Below are positions 1 to 5,651 of a stretch of 5,876 nucleotides of DNA, one piece after another. Made by a program: the position numbers and the translations under genes. The DNA is from Spirochaetales bacterium (GTDB taxonomy: Bacteria; Spirochaetota; Spirochaetia; B11-G9). The notes under the pieces are model-generated. The model had not been told where the DNA came from and ran no database searches. It saw nothing but the letters and a program-made list of their open reading frames with translations. Position 1 is the first letter of the stretch. Every line of letters starts with the position of its first letter. Location: assembly GCA_027077185.1 (NCBI GenBank), contig JALTGJ010000491.1, forward strand, positions 1-5,876, given 5' to 3'.

Positions 1-5
1 CTCCG
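1..5 (-). promoter_or_regulatory. possible ribosome binding site of a leftward gene outside the window
   Basis: Read on the minus strand, the last five bases before the left edge are CGGAG, preceded by an A-rich run. GGAG is a good Shine-Dalgarno core, and it lies about 25-30 bases downstream of the predicted leftward start of transcription. If it is used, the start codon would lie roughly 5-9 bases beyond the left edge. The start codon itself cannot be seen, so this rests only on the match and its position behind the promoter. Confidence 0.35.
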
Positions 6-20
6 TTTTTAAGTAGAAAT

Positions 21-57
21 TCAGCCCATATCTATTATTATACAAGATATAGGCTGA
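21..57. repeat. 13-bp inverted repeat flanking the leftward -10 box
   Basis: The arms at 21-33 and 45-57 are complementary at 12 of 13 positions; the exception is a C/A mismatch on the plus strand, which becomes a G-U wobble on the minus strand. They are separated by 11 bases. The -10 hexamer of the leftward promoter (37-42) lies inside the central gap, and the right arm lies within the -35/-10 spacer. This is the layout expected of an operator for a dimeric regulator. As RNA it would form a hairpin, but neither direction has a proper T-run after it, so a terminator is less likely. Confidence 0.55.
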
Positions 58-65
58 TTATTCAA
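37..65 (-). promoter_or_regulatory. candidate sigma-70 promoter directed left out of the window
   Basis: On the minus strand there is a -35 hexamer TTGAAT (65 to 60), a spacer of exactly 17 bases, and a perfect -10 hexamer TATAAT (42 to 37). Transcription would start near position 30, and a GGAG-type ribosome site follows at the left edge. No open frame of useful length begins inside the window on this strand, so the gene served would start just left of base 1. It would be divergent from the exported-protein gene at 222. The hexamers and spacing are seen directly; promoter function is inferred. Confidence 0.5.
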
Positions 66-68
66 TAA
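54..68. repeat. copy 1 of a shared element, CTGRTTATTCAATAA
   Basis: The plus strand reads CTGATTATTCAATAA. Its core TTATTCAATAA is an 11-bp palindrome with an odd central base. The same 15-mer with one change (A to G at its fourth base) occurs at 5437-5451 in the leader of the chemoreceptor gene. Here the core overlaps the -35 hexamer of the leftward promoter. It could be a binding site for a regulator common to both genes, but AT-rich spacers produce such matches by chance fairly easily. Confidence 0.35.
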
Positions 69-127
69 ATATGCTCAAAAAGAATTTTTCAATGTAACCT
101 TTATTTTCTTAAAAATTCTACAAACAA

Positions 128-161
128 TTCATACTCCCTTCATACAAAGGAACGATATTAG
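128..161 (+). promoter_or_regulatory. tandem 7-bp direct repeat and weak -10 upstream of the exported-protein gene
   Basis: TTCATAC occurs at 128-134 and again at 139-145, separated by four bases, giving an 11-bp period that puts both on the same face of the helix. Two 7-bp direct repeats with a 4-bp gap are the known binding pattern of OmpR/PhoB-type winged-helix response regulators. A weak -10 candidate, TATTAG (156-161), follows 10 bases after the second repeat, matching the usual distance in activator-dependent Pho-box promoters. No good -35 hexamer is visible. The repeats are seen directly; the regulator is inferred and not identified. Confidence 0.35.
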
Positions 162-221
162 GATCATAAATTATTTAAAGGTTGGAAAGAAAAAATCTAT
201 GCAACCTAAGGAGAGAAAATT

Positions 222-725
222 ATGAAGAAAATTACATTTACAATCGCATTAATTACTTTGGCTGCTATGGCAGTATTTGCAAACGGAAACTCTGAGGAAG
301 GTACAAATACAGGCTTTGGCGGCCGGGGTCAGTATCAGTCCCAGGCTGTTATAAGCGAGGACATGACAACTTTAACAGGTACAGTTAATTTGGTAGAAAA
401 TGGACATATGGAACTGACTGTTGGAAATGAAAAGTATGAACTTGTTTACCCCTACAGATTACAGGAAAGTATTAATATAAAAGAAGGTCAGGAAATTACA
501 GTTGACGGATACCTGGCAGAAAACCTCCGTTACGAAAATAATACAGAAACCAGAAATTTAGTACTGCACAGTGCAACGATAGATGGAAAAACATATAATC
601 TTAATGATGTTCAAAACAGTTTCCAGGGGAATGGCCCAATGAGAGGCCAGCAGGGTTCCGGGATGAGTCAGGGAAGAATGTCCGGACAGAACAATGGATC
701 CTTTAGAGGCAGAGGAAGAAGTTAA
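222..725 (+). CDS. small exported protein of unknown function with a Gly/Arg/Met/Gln-rich tail
   Basis: I do not recognise a named family. The 167-residue product begins with a typical signal peptide: two lysines, a hydrophobic stretch at about residues 4-17, and a likely cleavage site after Val-Phe-Ala at residue 20. There is no cysteine, so it is not a lipoprotein. Residues 48-127 look like a small beta-rich domain, with alternating hydrophobic strands and turns such as VGNEKYELVYP and KEGQEITVDGYL, possibly an OB-like barrel. From about residue 133 the chain becomes low-complexity, rich in Gly, Gln, Met, Ser and Arg, ending in GRGRS with a net positive charge. The start is supported by AAGGAG at 208-213, eight bases before the ATG. 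It is transcribed alone and closed by a terminator 13 bases after the stop, convergent with the kinase gene. The likely location is the periplasm or outside the cell; a binding or surface role would be a guess. Confidence 0.85.
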   Translation: MKKITFTIALITLAAMAVFANGNSEEGTNTGFGGRGQYQSQAVISEDMTTLTGTVNLVENGHMELTVGNEKYELVYPYRLQESINIKEGQEITVDGYLAENLRYENNTETRNLVLHSATIDGKTYNLNDVQNSFQGNGPMRGQQGSGMSQGRMSGQNNGSFRGRGRS

Positions 726-738
726 TTAAACACACAAG

Positions 739-769
739 GCGATGCTCCTGCGGGAGCGTCGCGTTTTTT
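739..769 (+). terminator. rho-independent terminator of the exported-protein gene
   Basis: A 10-bp GC-rich stem (739-748 with 753-762, one G-U pair) has a 4-base TGCG loop and is followed by six T residues at 764-769. It lies 13 bases after the stop codon at 725. In the opposite direction the wobble becomes an A-C mismatch and the tract that follows is a broken CTTGTGTGTTT. It is therefore at best a weak terminator for the convergent histidine kinase gene ending at 777. Confidence 0.92.
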
Positions 770-776
770 ATTCATA

Positions 777-2930
777 TCAATCAATACTGTAGGGAATACG
801 AAAAAGGAACTCAAGCCCCCCACTCTTATTATTTACATCATAGTCAGCACTTATCTGCTGTGTCAGAGCATTAACAAGTTCAAAACCAAGAGTACCTGGT
901 TTTTCTTTATCATATTCCGGATCAATCCCTATACCGTTATCCTTAATTTTTAAATAGAGTGAATTTTTATTCTCCATTTTCATGGTAATTATAATTTCCG
1001 GGTTCTCAACCCCGGCAAAAGCATGCTTAAAACTGTTAGTTATTAACTCATTGCTTATCATTCCAAGGGGAACTGCAATATTAACATTCAGTACTACTTT
1101 TTCAATTTCAAATATTACATTTACTTGTTTATCTATGTCCCCAATAGTATTATTTATATTGGAAACAAGATCTGAAAAATAGATCTGCATATCAATACTA
1201 CTCAGATCTTCAGAATTATAAAGGAGTTCATGAATCAGAGCGATAGAATCTATCCTGTTTATACTTTCCAAAAATAAGGCTCTATCATTTAAATGAATTA
1301 TTTTTGATTCCTGTAGATTAAGCATACTGGAAATTATCTGAAGATTATTTTTTACCCGATGATGAATCTCCTTCAATAAAATCTCTTTTTCCTTAAGTGA
1401 TTCCTTAATACCATCTTCTGCCATTTTTCTTTTTGTAATCTCAATCGCAAAAACAGTAAGCCCAATTATTTCTTTTTCTTCATTGTAAATTGGACTGGAA
1501 TAATTATCATAATAAACAAAAGAACCATCCTGCCTCTCCAGCTTTGTGACAATTAAAAAATCTTCACCATTCAATGCACGCTGATATCGCTGTTCAACAG
1601 AGAGCCTGTAGTTTGGCTCCAAATAATCAAAAAGACAGTGTCCAATTTCAATATCAACACCCCAGACACGTTTCATACCGTCTTTGTGTGTATTATTAAA
1701 AAAAGAATACCTATAGTTTGTATCAACAGACCAGATATTCATTTCCGACGGACTATTAATAATTGACTGGATTAGAGAATTTCTGGAAGACAAATCTTTC
1801 TGTACTTTTTTTCGTTGATAGATATTCTGTAGCAGAAAAAGAATTATCAACCCCGTAAGCAGGAAAAATCCTAAAACCGGTAAAATCTTCTTTCTATTCT
1901 CAGTATAAAAGGAATATGGCTTGTTAATGATAATACTACCAGCAGGTAAATCACTATCTTTAAGATCAAATTTATCCATCATTTTTTTGTCAAACATATA
2001 GTTGTTAGGACTCTTAGTAACTACAGGAATATCCTTTGGATTAACTCCAGACAGAATTTCAATTATTATCTCTCCGGCCTTCTGTCCCTGGGAGGTACCA
2101 TTGGTAAGCAAGCCACCTACAGAACCGTGATTGAGGGTAAAATCCCAGAAGCTAAAAACAGGATTAGCTGATACATGAGAAACTTCCTCCAGGGCACCCT
2201 GAATATTATACTGAACTCCATCTGCATCCAGAACAAATCCAAGATACAATACTATTCCATTATTTGAGAGTTGTTCCAACTCAGAAAGAACCTGAGTAAA
2301 ACTATTGACGTCTGAATAAATAAATTTTACGTTCGAAGTGTAGAGGTTCTCCAGCTTCTTAACTCTTTCTTTGTTAGATCGGGAAGAAAAGAAATTATCA
2401 CAAACAGAATAAATGTACTTAGTGTCGGGGAATAACTGCAGGGCAATATCCAGAGTCTCTTTTATCTGAATATCCTCAAGAACACCTGTATATCCCGGAT
2501 GATCCAAAAGCATGGATTCATTAAAAGAATTTACTCCGCAAAAAACTACCGGAACCCCGGGGAAAAGGCTTTGACCATATTTAAGCATAAATTGGAAAGC
2601 ATTATCATCACTTGTTAAAACAAGACTAAAATTTGCACTCTTATATTTTAATTTATATGTATTTAAAAGAAGATCATAATATTCCTCAGTTTGTATCTTT
2701 TTTGTGTCCATATATTCAATTTGAAACTCTGTATCAGGATATTCAGCATTTACCGTGCTAATTACAGCACTTGTGATTTTGTTTGTCCACTCATAAGTTT
2801 GATGATAGGAATTAAGAATAAGAATCTGGCTGGAATTATCTGAAGAAACACCAGAAACTGAAAAACAGAATAGAAAAATTAAAAACAATGAGGGAAACTG
2901 CATACGGCGAATCATACTATGAATGTTCAT
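777..2930 (-). CDS. sensor histidine kinase: periplasmic ABC substrate-binding domain, PAS, HisKA_2, HATPase
   Basis: This is a membrane two-component sensor kinase of 717 residues, counted from the ATG at 2930. Residues 6-30 form a signal peptide (MIRRMQF followed by a hydrophobic run). Residues 35-327 are a periplasmic domain like the ABC-transporter substrate-binding sensors (PF04392 type); NSYHQTYEWTNKI at 40-52 and PVVFCGVN at 127-134 are typical. One transmembrane helix spans about 349-370, followed by a PAS domain at 384-502. The HisKA_2 motif EIHHRVKNNLQ lies at 521-531, with His524 the likely phosphoacceptor. The ATPase domain has the N box (SNELITNSFKHA, Asn627-Ala637), G1 DNGIG at 664-668 and a G2-like GTLGFELV at 679-686. 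All catalytic motifs look intact. There is no receiver domain and no response regulator beside it, so the partner is unknown. An in-frame TTG at 2954 would add eight residues, and ATGs at 2915 and 2903 would also keep a signal peptide. None of these starts has a clear Shine-Dalgarno site, so the start is uncertain. It follows the chemoreceptor gene on the same strand. Confidence 0.93.
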   Translation of the reverse strand: MNIHSMIRRMQFPSLFLIFLFCFSVSGVSSDNSSQILILNSYHQTYEWTNKITSAVISTVNAEYPDTEFQIEYMDTKKIQTEEYYDLLLNTYKLKYKSANFSLVLTSDDNAFQFMLKYGQSLFPGVPVVFCGVNSFNESMLLDHPGYTGVLEDIQIKETLDIALQLFPDTKYIYSVCDNFFSSRSNKERVKKLENLYTSNVKFIYSDVNSFTQVLSELEQLSNNGIVLYLGFVLDADGVQYNIQGALEEVSHVSANPVFSFWDFTLNHGSVGGLLTNGTSQGQKAGEIIIEILSGVNPKDIPVVTKSPNNYMFDKKMMDKFDLKDSDLPAGSIIINKPYSFYTENRKKILPVLGFFLLTGLIILFLLQNIYQRKKVQKDLSSRNSLIQSIINSPSEMNIWSVDTNYRYSFFNNTHKDGMKRVWGVDIEIGHCLFDYLEPNYRLSVEQRYQRALNGEDFLIVTKLERQDGSFVYYDNYSSPIYNEEKEIIGLTVFAIEITKRKMAEDGIKESLKEKEILLKEIHHRVKNNLQIISSMLNLQESKIIHLNDRALFLESINRIDSIALIHELLYNSEDLSSIDMQIYFSDLVSNINNTIGDIDKQVNVIFEIEKVVLNVNIAVPLGMISNELITNSFKHAFAGVENPEIIITMKMENKNSLYLKIKDNGIGIDPEYDKEKPGTLGFELVNALTQQISADYDVNNKSGGLEFLFRIPYSID

Positions 2931-2971
2931 ATAGAAATGATGTAATGTCAACAATAATAATTACAAATCTC

Positions 2972-2989
2972 AGGAATAATAATATTCCT
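2972..2989. repeat. 18-bp palindrome upstream of the histidine kinase
   Basis: AGGAATA (2972-2978) and TATTCCT (2983-2989) form a perfect 7-bp inverted repeat with a 4-base centre, about 42 bases upstream of the first ATG of the kinase. It could be an operator or a small leader hairpin. The 167-base gap between the two minus-strand genes also holds a perfect TATAAT on the minus strand (3025 to 3020) without a good -35. A 7-bp AT-rich inverted repeat lies at 3064-3070 and 3085-3091, just after the chemoreceptor stop, with no T-run typical of a terminator. Confidence 0.35.
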
Positions 2990-3097
2990 TGTTATTAGGA
3001 CTTTCAGAAAAACTACTAAATTATAGATTTTACCAGTGCAAACCGCATTTTACCCTTATAAATAAAATTGTTTTTCTCCAATTTCAATTTTAGCAAT

Positions 3098-5386
3098 CTA
3101 AACAGTAAATTTATCTGTTTCTTCCTTTAAATTATTAACAACAGTATCCAGATCTACAGAGTACTTAACTATTTCATCTGCAGCAATAACTATTTCCTCA
3201 GAACCGCTGCTTATCTCTAAAATACCCCGGTTTACGTTATCCGAAACATCCTTCAATTCCAGTTGCCCCCTGACAATCTGTTCCGACCCTATTGTCATTT
3301 CTTCAGATGCACCTTTAACATTTATTGTTACATCCTGAAGAATTGTCATTGCATCGAGTATCTGCTTTCCTCCAACATTAAGCTCCTGGGTGCTGGAAGC
3401 AATTTCATCAAAAGCTTCTTTAACACTGTTAATTTCTTTATTTATAACGTCAAAGGCCTCTGAAGTTCGGGTTGTTTTACTGTCTGTTTCGGAAACACCT
3501 TCAGATATCTCCTTTATTATTCTTGTTATACTGGCAGAGCTTTTTGCAGAAGTATCTGCCAGTTTTCGAATTTCATCTGCAACTACTGCAAATCCCTTTC
3601 CGGCATCCCCTGCATGAGCGGCTTCTATGGCTGCATTCATGGATAATAAATTTGTCTGGGAGGAAATTTGCTGTATGGTACTGGCCATTTCCGATATTCC
3701 TTCAATTTTACTAACAACATCGCTTTTAAAACCTTCTGCCATTGCACTAAGAGTAGAAGAACCTGTACCAACAACCTTAACCAGACTGTTAATTGAGTCT
3801 TTCTTTTTTAAGGTAACAGTATTTACACTATCCAGGGAACTGATCATCTCTGTAATGGATGCAGTGGATTCTTCCACCATGGCAGCCTGTTCCCCAATCT
3901 GGTTATTAATGCTGCCAATATTTGCAGTTATCTCTTCTATGACTGTTACATTATCTGTAACGGTTTTATTAAGCTTTTCTGATTCTTCTGACAGAGAGGT
4001 AGTACTGTTCTTAATATTTACTATAGTTGCAGCCGTTTCCTCTGCAGAGGCAGCCAGGGAATCCTTAACATTGGCAGTTGTATCTGTTGAGCTTTTAATA
4101 CTGGAAACCATTTCTCCCAAATGTCCCATAAAGATATTAAAGTGATTAGCTAACTTTCCAATTTCATCTTTACTTTTATTTTTTGATCTCACAGAAAGAT
4201 TTCCACCTGCACCCTTTTCAAACAATACCTGCAATTTATTTAAGGCTCGAACTATGCTACTCATAATAAAAGAAATAATTAAAATTATTAGGATAATTAC
4301 ACCAAGAAAAACAAAAATACCGCCTGTTGTTACTCTATGGCTTAAATTATCCAGAGTTCTGTTACTATTTTCAAAAGCGGCAACCTGTTCCGAAATATTT
4401 AAAGATTCAACAATAACACCAACAGCTTTCCCTGAAAAATCCCATACAGGAAAACTGCTTACAATATAGCCGCCAATTTCTTCTAAATGGACATCTTCCC
4501 TGCCTTTATCCAAAAGGGCTACACTTACAAGGGAATCTGTTGTAGTCTTATCTGTTGCATCTGTAAGTACATATTTATTCTCTAATACAGGGTATTTTTC
4601 CGGATCGGCCAGAGATTTTGCAATAGAAAGCTGATCTGCATCCATATAAACAGCATAGTTTACAGTATCTGATGTTTTAAGTATATCAAAAATTTCCTTA
4701 AAGGGAAATAAAACTTCAACTGACCCCAAATGATCGCCAGACTCATTATCTATAGAAGCAATACCCCTAATTGCAAATCCACCACGCCCTACTTCCACGC
4801 CTTTAATAGGTGCATGGGAGCCACTGTTAATTTGAAGAACAGCATTACGAAAAGAAGAAAGATCATCAGAAATATCTACCTTTACTCCGTCTCTTGTTGT
4901 TTGATATCCTTCTCGCCATAAGCGGACAAGGCTTCTCGAGTTTGGAAGATGAAAATGTATTTTTAGTAAACTTCTACCTGTTTTTTCCTTATAGCCGTCA
5001 ATATACGGTTTAAGATTTTTCCTAAGCATATCTCTTGCTATTTGTCCTTCAGATGAGTTTTCATCTTCAATATTACCTCTTAAAGCAATTTTATATGCAC
5101 TCTGCACGGGTTCAATTTTTGTAAAAAAAGAGGCTTCCTCCAGGGCTCTGTCTGCAACGGATAGAATACTTAAATATACCTGATTTACATTTTCAGATAC
5201 TTTAGTATTAATAGTTTGCTTAAATATTTTGGTATTACTTTGATGAACCACATCGTTGGTATAATTAAAGACTAAGGATAAGCCTGCAACAAATACTCCG
5301 GCAAGTATAAATAGTATAACAAGTACGGGAACAAGAACCTTCCCGTTTATACTTCTAAGAGAAAATAATTTAAATAAAAATTTCAT
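3098..5386 (-). CDS. methyl-accepting chemotaxis protein with periplasmic double-Cache sensor
   Basis: This is a transmembrane chemoreceptor of 762 residues that would signal through CheW and CheA to the flagellar motors. Helix TM1 is at about 17-40. The periplasmic sensor occupies about 41-350 and resembles the dCache_3 type, with [17 protein letters not shown] at 142-158 and [13 protein letters not shown] at 196-208 as recognisable stretches. TM2 is at about 354-378, followed by HAMP at roughly 376-430. A long cytoplasmic coiled coil follows, with its tip in the highly conserved segment 576-611 ([14 protein letters not shown], then [15 protein letters not shown]). Glu-Glu pairs at 449-450, 505-506, 695-696 and 730-731 lie in methylation-like contexts. 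The two helical arms are of about equal length, some 155 residues each. There is no C-terminal CheR-binding pentapeptide. His591 replaces the Arg common in enteric receptors at the tip. The start is supported by AGAGG, six bases before the ATG. The ligand is unknown. Confidence 0.96.
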   Translation of the reverse strand: MKFLFKLFSLRSINGKVLVPVLVILFILAGVFVAGLSLVFNYTNDVVHQSNTKIFKQTINTKVSENVNQVYLSILSVADRALEEASFFTKIEPVQSAYKIALRGNIEDENSSEGQIARDMLRKNLKPYIDGYKEKTGRSLLKIHFHLPNSRSLVRLWREGYQTTRDGVKVDISDDLSSFRNAVLQINSGSHAPIKGVEVGRGGFAIRGIASIDNESGDHLGSVEVLFPFKEIFDILKTSDTVNYAVYMDADQLSIAKSLADPEKYPVLENKYVLTDATDKTTTDSLVSVALLDKGREDVHLEEIGGYIVSSFPVWDFSGKAVGVIVESLNISEQVAAFENSNRTLDNLSHRVTTGGIFVFLGVIILIILIISFIMSSIVRALNKLQVLFEKGAGGNLSVRSKNKSKDEIGKLANHFNIFMGHLGEMVSSIKSSTDTTANVKDSLAASAEETAATIVNIKNSTTSLSEESEKLNKTVTDNVTVIEEITANIGSINNQIGEQAAMVEESTASITEMISSLDSVNTVTLKKKDSINSLVKVVGTGSSTLSAMAEGFKSDVVSKIEGISEMASTIQQISSQTNLLSMNAAIEAAHAGDAGKGFAVVADEIRKLADTSAKSSASITRIIKEISEGVSETDSKTTRTSEAFDVINKEINSVKEAFDEIASSTQELNVGGKQILDAMTILQDVTINVKGASEEMTIGSEQIVRGQLELKDVSDNVNRGILEISSGSEEIVIAADEIVKYSVDLDTVVNNLKEETDKFTV

Positions 5387-5396
5387 ATAGAACCTC

Positions 5397-5451
5397 TTAT
5401 TGAATAGAATATATATTAATTACAATAATAATCATTCTGGTTATTCAATAA
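5397..5451. repeat. inverted repeat in the chemoreceptor leader, containing copy 2 of the shared element
   Basis: TTATTGAATA (5397-5406) and TATTCAATAA (5442-5451) are perfectly complementary 10-bp arms separated by 35 bases. The right arm is part of CTGGTTATTCAATAA (5437-5451), which matches 54-68 at 14 of 15 bases. The left arm touches the AGAGG ribosome site (5393-5397, minus strand). The arms could be two operator half-sites, or an AU-rich stem in the 5' leader that ends at the ribosome site. The sequence relation is seen directly; the function is inferred. Confidence 0.4.
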
Positions 5452-5472
5452 TCTTTTGTTATTTTATCGGAA

Positions 5473-5503
5473 ATTATAGCACATAATATAGCAGTGTAGT
5501 AAA
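5473..5503 (-). promoter_or_regulatory. extended -10 promoter of the chemoreceptor gene
   Basis: The minus strand carries TGCTATAAT (5481 to 5473), a perfect -10 with the extended TGn motif. A weak -35, TTTACT (5503 to 5498), lies 19 bases upstream; an extended -10 tolerates a poor -35. Transcription would start near 5466, giving a leader of about 80 bases that contains the inverted repeat at 5397-5451. A second TGCTATATT lies just upstream. A weaker alternative, TTGAAT-18-TGTAAT, would start inside the leader, with its -35 in the shared element. Confidence 0.55.
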
Positions 5504-5610
5504 TAAAAGATATAAGTGCAAATATTTTTTAATTTCTGATCCATCTTCGCTGTCCTAAATTTTTATTTAACTAACACGACACATCATCCAAGGCTTAACA
5601 TCCAATATTA

Positions 5611-5639
5611 TTGACATAGAACTCTACTATGCATATAAT
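5611..5639 (+). promoter_or_regulatory. perfect-consensus sigma-70 promoter of the XRE regulator gene
   Basis: TTGACA (5611-5616), a 17-base spacer and TATAAT (5634-5639) match the bacterial sigma-70 consensus at all 12 positions with optimal spacing. The start of transcription should fall at about 5645-5650, and the ATG begins at 5650. The message would therefore have a leader of zero to about five bases and no room for a ribosome site. A promoter this strong next to an XRE gene is usually held down by the gene's own product. Confidence 0.8.
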
Positions 5640-5651
5640 ACTAAACATTAT
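5615..5651. promoter_or_regulatory. candidate double operator over the XRE promoter and start codon
   Basis: Two inverted repeats share the same geometry. CATAG, 7 bases, CTATG lies at 5615-5631 between the -35 and -10 boxes. ATAAT, 7 bases, ATTAT lies at 5635-5651 from the -10 to the start codon. Their centres are 20 bp apart, close to two helical turns. Short arms with a 7-8 base gap resemble known HipB operators (TATCC, 8 bases, GGATA in E. coli). The two repeats share little sequence, and AT-rich repeats arise by chance, so the second is the less secure. Confidence 0.4.

Noticed and set aside
3..68. Short plus-strand open frame running in from the left edge, as the 3' end of an upstream gene
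   Set aside because: It has only 21 codons, low-complexity content (repeated Tyr and Ile), and overlaps a good leftward promoter and inverted repeat.
2946..2951. TTGACA on the minus strand at the start of the kinase frame, as a -35 box
   Set aside because: At 16, 17 and 18 bases downstream the hexamers are TGAACA, GAACAT and AACATT, none a believable -10.
3016..3048. 10-codon minus-strand leader peptide (MRFALVKSII) preceded by AAGGG, upstream of the kinase
   Set aside because: It is too short to distinguish from chance. It has no run of one amino acid and no attenuator structure after it, and it ends about 85 bases before the first kinase ATG.
3064..3091. AAAATTG/CAATTTT inverted repeat as the chemoreceptor terminator
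   Set aside because: The stem is seven almost all-AT pairs with a 14-base loop, and on the minus strand it is followed by ATTTATAA, not by a T-run.
3627..4145. 172-codon plus-strand open frame opposite the chemoreceptor signalling domain
   Set aside because: It lies entirely antisense to a strongly supported gene, has no ribosome site or recognisable domain, and its hydrophobic composition is what the complement of coiled-coil codons gives. The other short plus-strand frames inside both minus-strand genes were rejected for the same reason.
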